NCBI RefSeq assembly: GCF_000732605.1
Contig: NZ_JPME01000009.1
Coordinates: forward strand, 1-35,416
Source: Lacrimispora celerecrescens
Lineage (GTDB): Bacteria > Bacillota > Clostridia > Lachnospirales > Lachnospiraceae
Length of the DNA: 35,416 bases
Direction of reading: 5' to 3'
The translations under genes were made by a program, and so were the position numbers. The notes under the pieces were generated by a model. That model was given only the letters and a program-made list of their open reading frames with translations, did no database searches and was not told the origin of the DNA. Of the stretch, positions 13,644 to 21,245 are shown piece after piece. Every line of letters starts with the position of its first letter. The first letter of the stretch is position 1.

Positions 13644-16631
13644 TCACAAACCTCGCTTTCTGCGGGAATGAATCATACCGGCACCTGCAATCACCATCAG
13701 CAGAAACATGGACAGTCCCAGAAGAACAGGTCCCTGCATGCTTTCTGCCTGTACACCGGTCGGTACCTCCTCATTTCGTGTGTTTCTAAAATCAAATCGG
13801 CTATTTATTTCTTCCAGGATGACCGGACCGGTATTCGAACCGTCTACTGACTGGCCTAAGTTAACCGCAAAAGACACTCTATAATTGGAGGGGCTATCTT
13901 CTGTCACACGGATACTGCCCTGCGGTACCGCCATAATGGTGATCTTCTGGCCATGTTTCAGCCTGAAAACAGCTTCTCCATTCTCACCCAGCGCCAACAT
14001 TCCATCGGCCGGTGCCTCTGAACCGGGCAAGGTTCCGCCTTTATACTGCAGCTGGGTCCCCTCGGCGAGGGAACCCCCTTCGCTGTCCATGAAGTATGCC
14101 GTAAACAAAAAGTCCCTTGTTTTGTCAGCGTAAGAGCCGATGACTTCCTGGGATACCGTGACATTTCTCATTTCGTATGCCAGATAAATGTCCGTATCAG
14201 CCAACACTCTGGCAAGTTCGACCGGGGAAATTTCTTTCCACTCTTCGTTTTCGTTTTCGTGTTCTTTCCAACCCACGTACACATAGCCTGGGATGGGTGG
14301 GATTTCATCATCCGGAAGGGTAAATGAGTCTCCCAAAACTGCGGCGTATGCAGCCGGGCCTAATCCATCTATGGGCCTCATACTCCGGTCTACATAATAA
14401 ACCTTCACGATTAGCACGTTAATATCGAAGTTGTTGAGCGGGTAGTCGTAGACGCTGCTTTTAACTTTCGCTATTTTATCGCGATACATGTTCGGGAGCG
14501 GTTTAGCATATGCCCTTGCCTCATTGCCCTCGAACGTAACCTCATTGTAAACAGACAATTTCGTAAGGTCTTTGGTGTAGATGCCGCCGCCATCATCTGT
14601 TGCTATATTGCCAGATATTGTTCCGGCTTTAATGATGACTGTGCTGTCAGAAAAAATACCGCCGCCATTGCCTCCAGTGGCTTTATTGCCGCTGATTTCG
14701 CCACTCTTCATGGTGAAGTCAGCATTGGACATTACATACGCACCGCCGCCTGCGGTATTCGATATATTGCCAGAGATGGTGCCGCCATCCAAGGTGACGC
14801 TGGAGTCGTTGGCATATATGCCGCCACCGGATGTGCTTGCTGTGTTATTCTGGATTTTGCTGCTGCCCATAACCTCTATTGTACTCCTGACATTCTTGTC
14901 GGTACTGGCGTATATACCACCCCCAAACTTTGCCCGATTGTCCGATACAACGCTGTTTGTGATGGTGATTGTACTACCTCCGGGGGTACAAAGACCGCCT
15001 CCTCTAGTGGTTACCTCATTATCGATTATATTGCTGTCAATAACATTTACAATAACTTGTCCTTTGTTCCCCCAAGCCATAATTCCACCACCCTGCTCTC
15101 CCCCTTTATTATGAGAGATTTCACTATTTTTAACAGTGAGTGACGAACTAGCAGCATTGTCATTACTAGGAAAGACATATACGCCGCAGCCACTCCAGGG
15201 CGAGCTATTATTTGAAACTACACTATTTTGTATCGTGGCTATGCTTTTATTAACATATATACCACCACCGCTTCCGTTCCCACCTGAACGATCACGATTC
15301 ACCCAATTTTCTTTAATCTCACTGCCATCATCTATAGTGAGGCGGCTGTTAAATACACCGAGACCGCCACCGTAGTAATAGGACTCATTCTCATAAAACT
15401 TGCTGTCAGATATCTCGACTGTGCTATTATTCTCGGCATATAAGCCGCCACCTCCGACGGTAGCTCCCCCAGTCGCCGTATTGTGAGAAATCATACTGCC
15501 TTTAATGATAATGTTACTGTTATCGACATAAACAGCACCACCCTTTTCCGCCTTACAATTTTGTATATTTGCTCCTCCCATCGTAAAGGCTGCTCCCGTT
15601 TTGACCTCAATCCCGCCGCCTGTACCGCCGCCGTCCAGTATGACGTTATCAAACGTAAGCTCGGCGTTGCTGCCCGAGGGAATAATGAAATGGCGCTGAT
15701 TCTTGGAGGTAAAGGTAACGGTACCTGAACCCGAGGCCCTAAATGTCAGATTTTTATTAATCGTTAGTGAGCTGGTAAATACAATGTTCGCACCATCAGC
15801 AATAATTATGGTGTCCCCTGAATGTACTTGATTATAGTTAATGAGCATTTGTATGGATGAAAAATCATCGACCGTTACTTCCAAAAACGGCTTAATGCCC
15901 TCCGGCAGACGCATACCTGCGTCGATGCCGGTAACCGCCGTGTCCTCCCCAATCTCCAGCGGGACGGACCATGAGGCCGCGGCTTCCTCGTCCATCGCAA
16001 ATTTGTTGTCATTCCCAATGGTCAGTGGCAGTAAGTACTCCGTTCCGCCAATGGTTTCGGAGGAAACTTTTACCACATAGCTGCCGGGTTCCATACCCTC
16101 AAACCGATAGGCACCATCCGTCTTGGTTAAGGTAGTCTGAACCTCGGTAATAAAGTCGTCCTCCGCATAGAGCGTGACGGGGTATCCGGCAATGCCGGTT
16201 TCACCCACATCCCTTATACCATCGCCGTTTTTATCCAACCAAAGCTCTCCGCTGATATGCCTATGACTGTCTGGATGAACTACTGTTACAACAGCAACAG
16301 GACGGGCTTGCGGATAAATCCAGGTCCCAATATCGGCGGTAAACAAATACGTTCCTGCTGCCTCCTGATGATACCCGTCAGATTCCCAGGTTACGGGTAT
16401 GTCTTGAACAGTGCCTCCATCCAGCGTTGCCGCCAGAGTTTCAGGCAATGGAATGTCTTCGATATTCGTACCTAATGGCACAGTGAGTTCCGTTACAGGC
16501 ATGTCAAAGGACATGATCACTTCTTTTTCACTGTCATTCTGCGCGATTCCTGCAACAGGCAGCAATCCCGCTAACAGCAATCCTATTAGCAATAGAGAAA
16601 AGGCAATGTGCCTACTGCTTCTTTTTCCCAT
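13644..16631 (-). CDS. Large beta-helix surface adhesin, putative pilus tip, EVPTG sorting signal
   Basis: 995 residues. Order: signal peptide (1-30); bacterial Ig-like domain (about 40-118); SdrD B-like/Cna-B repeat (about 126-240, with the Ca-binding phrase DKNGDGIRDVGETGI); right-handed beta-helix (about 255-705) with many GGGIY/GGGLY turns and N-x-A/S-x-x-x-G-G-G rungs; an InlB-type linker (SFTLPDDEIPPIPGYVYVGW); a DUF7601-type domain (about 800-950, VTVSQEVIGSYADKTRDFLF) like that of the major pilin; then EVPTG (955-959), a membrane segment and HSRRKRGL. The EVPTG signal is that of streptococcal FctA-type pilins. Beta-helix rungs of this type occur in adhesins and polysaccharide-binding or -cleaving proteins. 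It precedes the pilin genes, as tip adhesins usually do. ATG 16631 follows AAGAAGAGG. Confidence 0.9.
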   Translation of the reverse strand: MGKRSSRHIAFSLLLIGLLLAGLLPVAGIAQNDSEKEVIMSFDMPVTELTVPLGTNIEDIPLPETLAATLDGGTVQDIPVTWESDGYHQEAAGTYLFTADIGTWIYPQARPVAVVTVVHPDSHRHISGELWLDKNGDGIRDVGETGIAGYPVTLYAEDDFITEVQTTLTKTDGAYRFEGMEPGSYVVKVSSETIGGTEYLLPLTIGNDNKFAMDEEAAASWSVPLEIGEDTAVTGIDAGMRLPEGIKPFLEVTVDDFSSIQMLINYNQVHSGDTIIIADGANIVFTSSLTINKNLTFRASGSGTVTFTSKNQRHFIIPSGSNAELTFDNVILDGGGTGGGIEVKTGAAFTMGGANIQNCKAEKGGAVYVDNSNIIIKGSMISHNTATGGATVGGGGLYAENNSTVEISDSKFYENESYYYGGGLGVFNSRLTIDDGSEIKENWVNRDRSGGNGSGGGIYVNKSIATIQNSVVSNNSSPWSGCGVYVFPSNDNAASSSLTVKNSEISHNKGGEQGGGIMAWGNKGQVIVNVIDSNIIDNEVTTRGGGLCTPGGSTITITNSVVSDNRAKFGGGIYASTDKNVRSTIEVMGSSKIQNNTASTSGGGIYANDSSVTLDGGTISGNISNTAGGGAYVMSNADFTMKSGEISGNKATGGNGGGIFSDSTVIIKAGTISGNIATDDGGGIYTKDLTKLSVYNEVTFEGNEARAYAKPLPNMYRDKIAKVKSSVYDYPLNNFDINVLIVKVYYVDRSMRPIDGLGPAAYAAVLGDSFTLPDDEIPPIPGYVYVGWKEHENENEEWKEISPVELARVLADTDIYLAYEMRNVTVSQEVIGSYADKTRDFLFTAYFMDSEGGSLAEGTQLQYKGGTLPGSEAPADGMLALGENGEAVFRLKHGQKITIMAVPQGSIRVTEDSPSNYRVSFAVNLGQSVDGSNTGPVILEEINSRFDFRNTRNEEVPTGVQAESMQGPVLLGLSMFLLMVIAGAGMIHSRRKRGL

Positions 16632-16663
16632 ATTTTACCTCTTCTTTTTATGATTTTTCAAAT

Positions 16664-17218
16664 TTATGGCCTGCCACGGAAAATAAAGACCGCTTTTCCA
16701 TGTATCTGTTCTTTGCCTATCGCGCCATAGTTACGGGAGTCCAGGGAATCGCTTCGGTGATCTCCCATAACGAAATATTGATTTACAGAAAGTGTGAGCG
16801 GATAACTGATTTTCGTCTTCCCATAAATCTTCCCATAAGTCTTTTCATAGATATGCGGTTCTTTTTGTACCTCCCCGTTTACAAGGAAAAGCCCGTTATC
16901 ATCATCAAATTCCAGGACATTGCCGGGTATACCGCAGATACGCTTGACATAATCTTTCCGCCCATGTGCCTTAATAAAAATAATGTCTCCTTTTTCATAC
17001 AAACTGGAATATTTCCAGAATACGATTACATCTCCATCATAAAGGGCCGGTTCCATCGAAGTCCCTGATACAACCCCAATGCCAAACATCGTATTAAAAA
17101 TCAACGCTGCCGCTGCTGCAATTACTGCACTTTTTATAAGAGGGAACCAGAATGACCGGCTGATGTAATCCGTTGCTGCAGCATGTTTTGGATAATATTT
17201 TTTTCCTGATCTCTCCAT
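16664..17218 (-). CDS. Signal peptidase I (catalytically complete)
   Basis: 184 residues. One N-terminal membrane segment (about 24-45) precedes the S26 catalytic domain: SGTSMEP with nucleophile Ser54, DYVKRICGIPGN with general base Lys92, and MGDHRSDSLDSRNYG. It should remove signal peptides of the pilins and adhesin at the outer face of the membrane. It lies 32 bases before the adhesin gene. The ribosome binding site before ATG 17218 is weak (AGGA about 19 bases away), and the gene overlaps the small upstream ORF by 85 bases, so initiation may be coupled. Contrast with the Lys-less homologue at 13091. Confidence 0.9.
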   Translation of the reverse strand: MERSGKKYYPKHAAATDYISRSFWFPLIKSAVIAAAAALIFNTMFGIGVVSGTSMEPALYDGDVIVFWKYSSLYEKGDIIFIKAHGRKDYVKRICGIPGNVLEFDDDNGLFLVNGEVQKEPHIYEKTYGKIYGKTKISYPLTLSVNQYFVMGDHRSDSLDSRNYGAIGKEQIHGKAVFIFRGRP

Positions 17219-17352
17219 GTTATTGCTTGAACCTGCTTCCTCTTATTCTTTGTAATGCGGGCCTTTATTTCTTTTTCTATGGTCTGTATTGATATTTCAT
17301 CTGAATTGGCTGATATCAGACCGAAATCATTCATGTGCATTTCCTTGTTCAT
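17134..17352 (-). CDS. Small basic ORF at the head of the pilus operon
   Basis: About 72 codons from ATG 17352. GGAG lies 12 bases upstream; ATG 17334, with AAGGA 8 bases upstream, is an alternative. The product (KARITKNKRKQVQAITWRDQ, then EKNIIQNMLQQ) is hydrophilic, basic and helical, with no family I recognise. It ends 85 bases inside the signal peptidase gene in another frame. It could be a translational leader or an artefact of a longer signal-peptidase 5' region. A perfect TATAAT -10 at 17436-17431 on this strand lies upstream, with no good -35. Confidence 0.4.
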   Translation of the reverse strand: MNKEMHMNDFGLISANSDEISIQTIEKEIKARITKNKRKQVQAITWRDQEKNIIQNMLQQRITSAGHSGSLL

Positions 17353-17759
17353 CCCTGCATCTTTCTCCAATCAGCTGCATCGCAGAAATAACCAGGGGTT
17401 TATTTTTATTATATTTTTTGAAAAAAATCTATTATAATGTTCCAAAACACAAGTTTCATGTACTGATTTTCCATTTTAATATTTCCTCCTGGATTTACAG
17501 ATACCCTAGATTGCAGATACCAGATTGGCTGTCTTCGCATGCAATTCAACCCTATGTTTCTTTCCGTTTAGATAGTTCGTTAGAAAGGCCAGAAATTTTA
17601 TTATTTATTATTAATATTTTTCATCAGAAAAGTCTTTTTAAATGTTCCAAAACATGAGATTATTGTCCTAAATTTCTTGCTGCTGAAGCTTTTGCTGATA
17701 CATCGCTCAGCCGTTGATATTTCGCACGATTTGCGAGCTCAACAGGGTCACGACCCATA

Positions 17760-17791
17760 AAAAATAGAGGTGCAAAAAATACACACCTCTA
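17760..17791 (-). terminator. Intrinsic terminator after a decayed minus-strand gene
   Basis: TAGAGGTG (minus strand) and CACCTCTA form an 8-bp stem around an 11-base loop, followed by TTTTTTATGG. It sits 12 bases past the TAA of the coding fragment at 17803-17937, supporting that fragment as the true 3' end of a former gene. Confidence 0.7.
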
Positions 17792-17986
17792 AGCCGAGTC
17801 ACTTAACTATTTAATTCACTGCAATAACACTCTGATAAGACCATAGCCCTCTTGAGCGTTCCAAAGGACATGTCTGCATAGTCTGCGGCTGCCCTCCTTC
17901 GTGTCAATACAACGTCCCAAACAGATAGCTGCCTATACTTCTATATTATCTATGTTCAATCTAGTTCATGGGTTTTTCCTATCTTA

Positions 17987-18019
17987 TTGTTTTTTCAAAT
18001 CACACTAAAATCAATCATT
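17987..18019. repeat. Left copy of 33-bp att-like direct repeat
   Basis: The first 24 bases (TTGTTTTTTCAAATCACACT then AAAA) are identical to 19034-19057. After a 4-base difference both continue TCATT, giving 29 of 33 matches. The right copy covers the stop codon of the GH31 gene. Confidence 0.75.
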
Positions 18020-18044
18020 GACATTACAACAAATTTGTTGTAAT
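18018..18044 (+). promoter_or_regulatory. Promoter and 22-bp palindromic operator of the toxin-antitoxin remnant
   Basis: A consensus -35 TTGACA (18018-18023) runs into a perfect 22-bp palindrome at 18023-18044 (half-site ATTACAACAAA). The -10 would be TAATAC at 18041 with 17-base spacing, partly inside the palindrome. Antitoxins with XRE domains repress their own operons through such palindromes, so the downstream HigA-like protein is the likely ligand. Confidence 0.65.
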
Positions 18045-18072
18045 ACGTATATATGATAATACCGATGGATGA

Positions 18073-18229
18073 TATTGTAAGCGTGGTGGTGCAAGAGTTA
18101 TCTATGTAGATAGAAATAAAGGAATGTATTTACCTTCTAAACGTATATGCAAAGAATGAACAAACCGACCTATCTGATAAAGAAAAGAAAATGTTGAAAA
18201 AATTGATTGATGTTTTAAAGGAGGAATAA
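18073..18229 (+). pseudogene. RelE/HigB-type toxin remnant, truncated and frameshifted
   Basis: The frame from 18073 reads CKRGGARVIYVDRNKGMYL and then stops at a TGA. The frame from about 18125 continues as IYLLNVYAKNEQTDLSDKEK and ends in TAA at 18229. Together these give the C-terminal half of a RelE/HigB-type mRNA interferase (G-x-RVIY ... IYLL-x-x-YAKNE pattern), but with a one-base frame change near 18120 and no N-terminal half. The fragment ends 2 bases before the antitoxin ATG, the normal order for this type II family. Toxin activity is almost certainly lost. Confidence 0.75.
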
Positions 18230-18231
18230 TT

Positions 18232-18555
18232 ATGGGATTCTATGAAGACATCGAAAAAAGTTTATTAGAAGCCATAGAAATGGAAAAAGGCAATATTCCT
18301 ATGGCTCAAAAAGAGAATATGCCAGCTCCTACGTTTGTTGCTTCTGATAAAGAAAAGGAATTGATTGATGAAGTAGTTAATTTAAGAAAAGAACAGAATA
18401 TATCTCAGAACCATTTAGCTAAACTTACCGGAAATAAACAACAGGCAATATCAAGGATAGAAAAGAAAGAAAACAGTCCATCTTTAAAACTATTTTATAG
18501 TATGGTAAATGCTCTGGGATATGATATAAAGATTGTAAAACAAGGTACATTATAA
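18232..18555 (+). CDS. XRE-family HigA-like antitoxin
   Basis: 107 residues. The C-terminal half (about 43-102) is an XRE helix-turn-helix: LRKEQNISQNHLAKLTGNKQ, then QAISRIEKKENSPSLKLFYS and MVNALGYDIKIV. The N-terminal 40 residues are the toxin-neutralising tail typical of HigA-like proteins. ATG 18232 follows AAAGGAGG at 7 bases. It is intact although the toxin upstream is broken, so it is an orphan that could still repress its palindromic promoter or neutralise a related toxin. A good terminator follows at 18649. Confidence 0.85.
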   Translation: MGFYEDIEKSLLEAIEMEKGNIPMAQKENMPAPTFVASDKEKELIDEVVNLRKEQNISQNHLAKLTGNKQQAISRIEKKENSPSLKLFYSMVNALGYDIKIVKQGTL

Positions 18556-18648
18556 AAGTATAAATACCCAAAAGTAATGGAAAGAAAAGACCATTAGGAA
18601 TCCCCACAGTGACTTCATACTACACACCTCCCAACGATGTTTTAGAAT

Positions 18649-18682
18649 GCTGCCTTTAAGTGCCATAAAGGCAGCTGATTTT
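18649..18682 (+). terminator. Terminator downstream of the antitoxin gene
   Basis: GCTGCCTTTA (18649-18658) and TAAAGGCAGC (18666-18675) form a perfect 10-bp stem with a 7-base loop, followed by TGATTTTATG. Confidence 0.6.
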
Positions 18683-18720
18683 ATGTATATAGAGTTTTTA
18701 TAGATTCTAAGTTGGTATCA

Positions 18721-19033
18721 TCAATCAATATCTCCCAGGGCCACCCAGGGTGCTGCTTCCTGGCGGGGATCCGGCCCACAAAAAATGCCGTATCAGACCT
18801 TTCCGGTAGATATACCGAGCAGGCCGGCGGCTTCAGCGACAGAAATACCCTGATGGTTTCTCTGGTATGGGCCGGAAATAGCTTATTTGTAACGAATCCA
18901 TCTGACACCGGCATTAGTAAAGCTTTTTCCTTCCGGGGTGGTCAGACCGCCCTGATTTAAATGGTTGGCGATTTCATAGTCATCCATCGATGAAGATTGG
19001 TCATTCTGATTACGGCGTATCCATTCCAGAATG
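18721..19033 (-). pseudogene. Serine recombinase C-terminal remnant
   Basis: One minus-strand frame reads ILEWIRRNQNDQSSSMDDYE, IANHLNQGGLTTPEGKSFTN, AGVRWIRYK, stop, ISGPYQRNHQGISVAEAAGL, LGISTGKV, stop, then further sequence to a double stop. The D-x-EIA-x-x-LN-x-x-G-x-x-T-x-x-G-x-x-FT-x-x-x-V-x-WIR block followed by an HTH (ISVAEAAGLLGISTGKV) is typical of the C-terminal half of large serine recombinases of mobile elements. There are two in-frame stops and no catalytic N-terminal domain. The frame enters directly from the right 33-bp repeat at 19034, where the recombinase gene of an integrated element would sit. Confidence 0.7.
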
Positions 19034-19066
19034 TTGTTTTTTCAAATCACACTAAAACACCTCATT
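19034..19066. repeat. Right copy of 33-bp att-like direct repeat, overlapping the GH31 stop codon
   Basis: Matches 17987-18019 at 29 of 33 positions, the first 24 identical. It includes the last Phe codon and TAG stop of the glycosidase gene on the minus strand. Confidence 0.75.
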
Positions 19067-21223
19067 CCTTACCTTGTTCCAGTCAAGTTCTTTCGTATTC
19101 TGTGCCAGCTCAGCCATCTGAATCCGGCTTCCCTTTTTCACAAGTGCAATTCCAGATAAGGTCCCCGACCTTATTTTATGCCATCTTCCGCCCTGGTAAA
19201 CGGACTCTTTATTCTCAATGTCGACCCAGCTGCCTTCCGGCAGATACACCGCTCTTTCTGTAGCATAGTCTTCAAATAAAGGGGCCACCAGAATTGATTC
19301 ACCAAACATGTATTGATCCTCAAGCTCCAAACAGGTTTTGTCATCCGGAAATTCAAAGAACATCGCCCGCATCAGAGGCCAACCATTTTCAGCGGATATT
19401 TGGCTTTCTTTATAGATATATGGGAGAAGCTGGTATCTGAAATTTACCTGGCTGCGAAATCGGGATAAAAATTCTGCCGAATAATTCCACGGTTCTTTCG
19501 GCGGTGCTCCGTGACAGCGGATGTGGGAAGAAAAGATACTCATAAACATCCATCGCTGATAGAGCTCTTCCGGGCTTTTATGGACGAATCCCCCAGCATC
19601 ATGACTCCAAAAGCTAAATCCTGACATACCCAGAGAAAGCCCGCCCCGCAGAGAACACAGCATTCCCATATTAGTATTTTCTGCATCACCGCCCCAGTGA
19701 AGCGGGTAACGCTGACTTCCTGCCCATGCACTTCTGGCCCAGATGATGGAAGCTCCGGTTCTTGCTTTGGTAATATCAGAAACCGCTTTATTATACCGGA
19801 GAGGATAAAGATTATGTTCAAGCATTCCTGGCTTGCCGGAAGCATAGCTCCCATGAAGCGGTGCCGCTTCCCCGAAATCTGCCTTTATGGCGCTCACTCC
19901 CATATCCAGCAGTTTTTGAAGCTTCCTCTGATACCATGCTACCGCCTCCTGATTGGAAAAATCCAGTATCGCATCATCGGTCGGCAACCCTCCGGCACCA
20001 TCGCTGACGGCATACCCTTTTTCAATAATTTCCCGATATAACTCATTGCCTGGAGTAAAGTAAGGGATCTGCCATAAGCTGATGTGAAAACCGTCATCCT
20101 TTAAATCTTTAAGCATTTTTTCAGGATCAGAAAAACGCGTTTGAGAAAACTTATAATTACAACGCCAGTCCTGTTCAAACCAGCCGGTATCCAGATGAAT
20201 AACATCACAGGGAATCCTAAAATCCCTCAACTTTCTGGCAGTTGCTCTCACCTCTTCCTCGGATTTATAAGTAATGCGGCTCATCCACAGGCCGAAACTC
20301 CAAAGTGGCGGAACCGTACTTCTTCCGGTCAGGGATGTATATCCTTTTAAGATCTCTTTTGGCGTTCCCGTAATCACAAATAAATCTACGATATCTTCGC
20401 CGATAAAAATAGTCTGGGCTTCCTGATAGTTATAACCGAAATCAAACGTTACCGGTGCGCTGGTATGGGTAAAAATACCGTATCCTTTTGAGCTTAGATA
20501 GAATGGAATTGGTTTGTACATTTCCCTTGTTTCCGCTCCATGAGGGTCTTTTGTCCATAAGACGGTCTTGGTCCCTCTTTTATCCAGTCCGGTAAAACTC
20601 TCGCCGCAACCGTAGAAATGTTCGTCATAACTGACAGAAAAGGAAGCCGCTGCATACTTTTTCATGTCTTCCGTCCTTCTCACATAAGAAAAAGGAAGCG
20701 GATTACAGTTTAAAAGGCATTCGCCATCAGTCAGATTCAACGTTTTCGTTAAACATTTACCATTCTGATCAATTACTTTAATCGAAAATGGTTCAAATGC
20801 AATCTCTGCTGCTATTTTTTCAGCAGCTAACATCACGCCATCGTTTCTTTTTTCGATTTTAACAGCGGTTTCTTTCATCTCCCCAGATAACATAAGTGAA
20901 TCCTGCTCAGGTTCTCTGGTTCCTAAGTTCATCCGTATTCTTAGAATATTATCTTCGTAAAAAGTCAATTTCACCGGATAATCAGGATTATCCGGGTAAT
21001 CCGGCGGAAAACACCAGGAGGAGGATTTCTCAAATGGATAAGAGCCACCATTAAAGGCAGTCCGGCTTTTTCTAGTGTACCGTTTAAAGGATACTCTCCC
21101 GCTTAAAGTACGATCATCGAATTCCGTCATTTCAGAAATATTAAAATAGGTATTTCCGATGGAATAAAAATCTTCACTGCAATCAAATGGTTCCCCTAAA
21201 TAAGCACTTGTACTGGTCTTCAT
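19052..21223 (-). CDS. Glycoside hydrolase family 31 alpha-glycosidase (YicI-like)
   Basis: 723 residues, cytoplasmic (no signal peptide). An N-terminal beta-sandwich (1-300) is followed by the (beta/alpha)8 domain: PPLWSFGLWMSRITYKSEEE, CDVIHLDTGWFEQDW, and IKADFGEAAP with nucleophile Asp449; HWGGDAENTN carries the acid/base Asp513. GFSFWSHDAGGF and RCHGAPPKEPW follow. The KADFGE form and the LWMSR start fit the YicI-like alpha-xylosidase branch, though alpha-glucosidase is possible. ATG 21223 has GAGAGGAAA upstream. It is last in an operon with two ABC permeases and a binding protein, so it probably hydrolyses the imported oligosaccharide. The last codons lie in a 33-bp repeat shared with 17987. 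Confidence 0.92.
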   Translation of the reverse strand: MKTSTSAYLGEPFDCSEDFYSIGNTYFNISEMTEFDDRTLSGRVSFKRYTRKSRTAFNGGSYPFEKSSSWCFPPDYPDNPDYPVKLTFYEDNILRIRMNLGTREPEQDSLMLSGEMKETAVKIEKRNDGVMLAAEKIAAEIAFEPFSIKVIDQNGKCLTKTLNLTDGECLLNCNPLPFSYVRRTEDMKKYAAASFSVSYDEHFYGCGESFTGLDKRGTKTVLWTKDPHGAETREMYKPIPFYLSSKGYGIFTHTSAPVTFDFGYNYQEAQTIFIGEDIVDLFVITGTPKEILKGYTSLTGRSTVPPLWSFGLWMSRITYKSEEEVRATARKLRDFRIPCDVIHLDTGWFEQDWRCNYKFSQTRFSDPEKMLKDLKDDGFHISLWQIPYFTPGNELYREIIEKGYAVSDGAGGLPTDDAILDFSNQEAVAWYQRKLQKLLDMGVSAIKADFGEAAPLHGSYASGKPGMLEHNLYPLRYNKAVSDITKARTGASIIWARSAWAGSQRYPLHWGGDAENTNMGMLCSLRGGLSLGMSGFSFWSHDAGGFVHKSPEELYQRWMFMSIFSSHIRCHGAPPKEPWNYSAEFLSRFRSQVNFRYQLLPYIYKESQISAENGWPLMRAMFFEFPDDKTCLELEDQYMFGESILVAPLFEDYATERAVYLPEGSWVDIENKESVYQGGRWHKIRSGTLSGIALVKKGSRIQMAELAQNTKELDWNKVRNEVF

Positions 21224-21245
21224 TTTCTTTTCCTCTCATCAACTT

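Larger units (their letters stand above)
17371..18072. other. Gene-poor region with coding debris between pilus operon and toxin-antitoxin locus
   Basis: There is no intact gene here. Two identical 14-mers AATGTTCCAAAACA lie at 17436-17449 and 17641-17654. Two minus-strand coding-like fragments follow: 17660-17758 (32 codons, containing RDPVELANRAKYQRLS) and 17803-17937 (with TRRRAAADYADMSFGTLKRA, ending in TAA), the latter bounded upstream by stop codons. An intrinsic terminator lies between them. From 17987 the left copy of a 33-bp repeat begins, then the toxin-antitoxin promoter. The fragments look like remains of mobile-element genes; I cannot name the families. Confidence 0.55.

Noticed and set aside
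14581-15375. Plus-strand Pro/Leu-rich ORFs opposite the beta-helix adhesin
   Set aside because: Antisense of the GGG-rich repeat region, giving Pro-rich translations by composition; the minus strand has all coding signals.
17660-17937. Naming the minus-strand coding fragments as a specific recombinase or conjugation gene
   Set aside because: They look like real coding debris, but I recognise no diagnostic motif.
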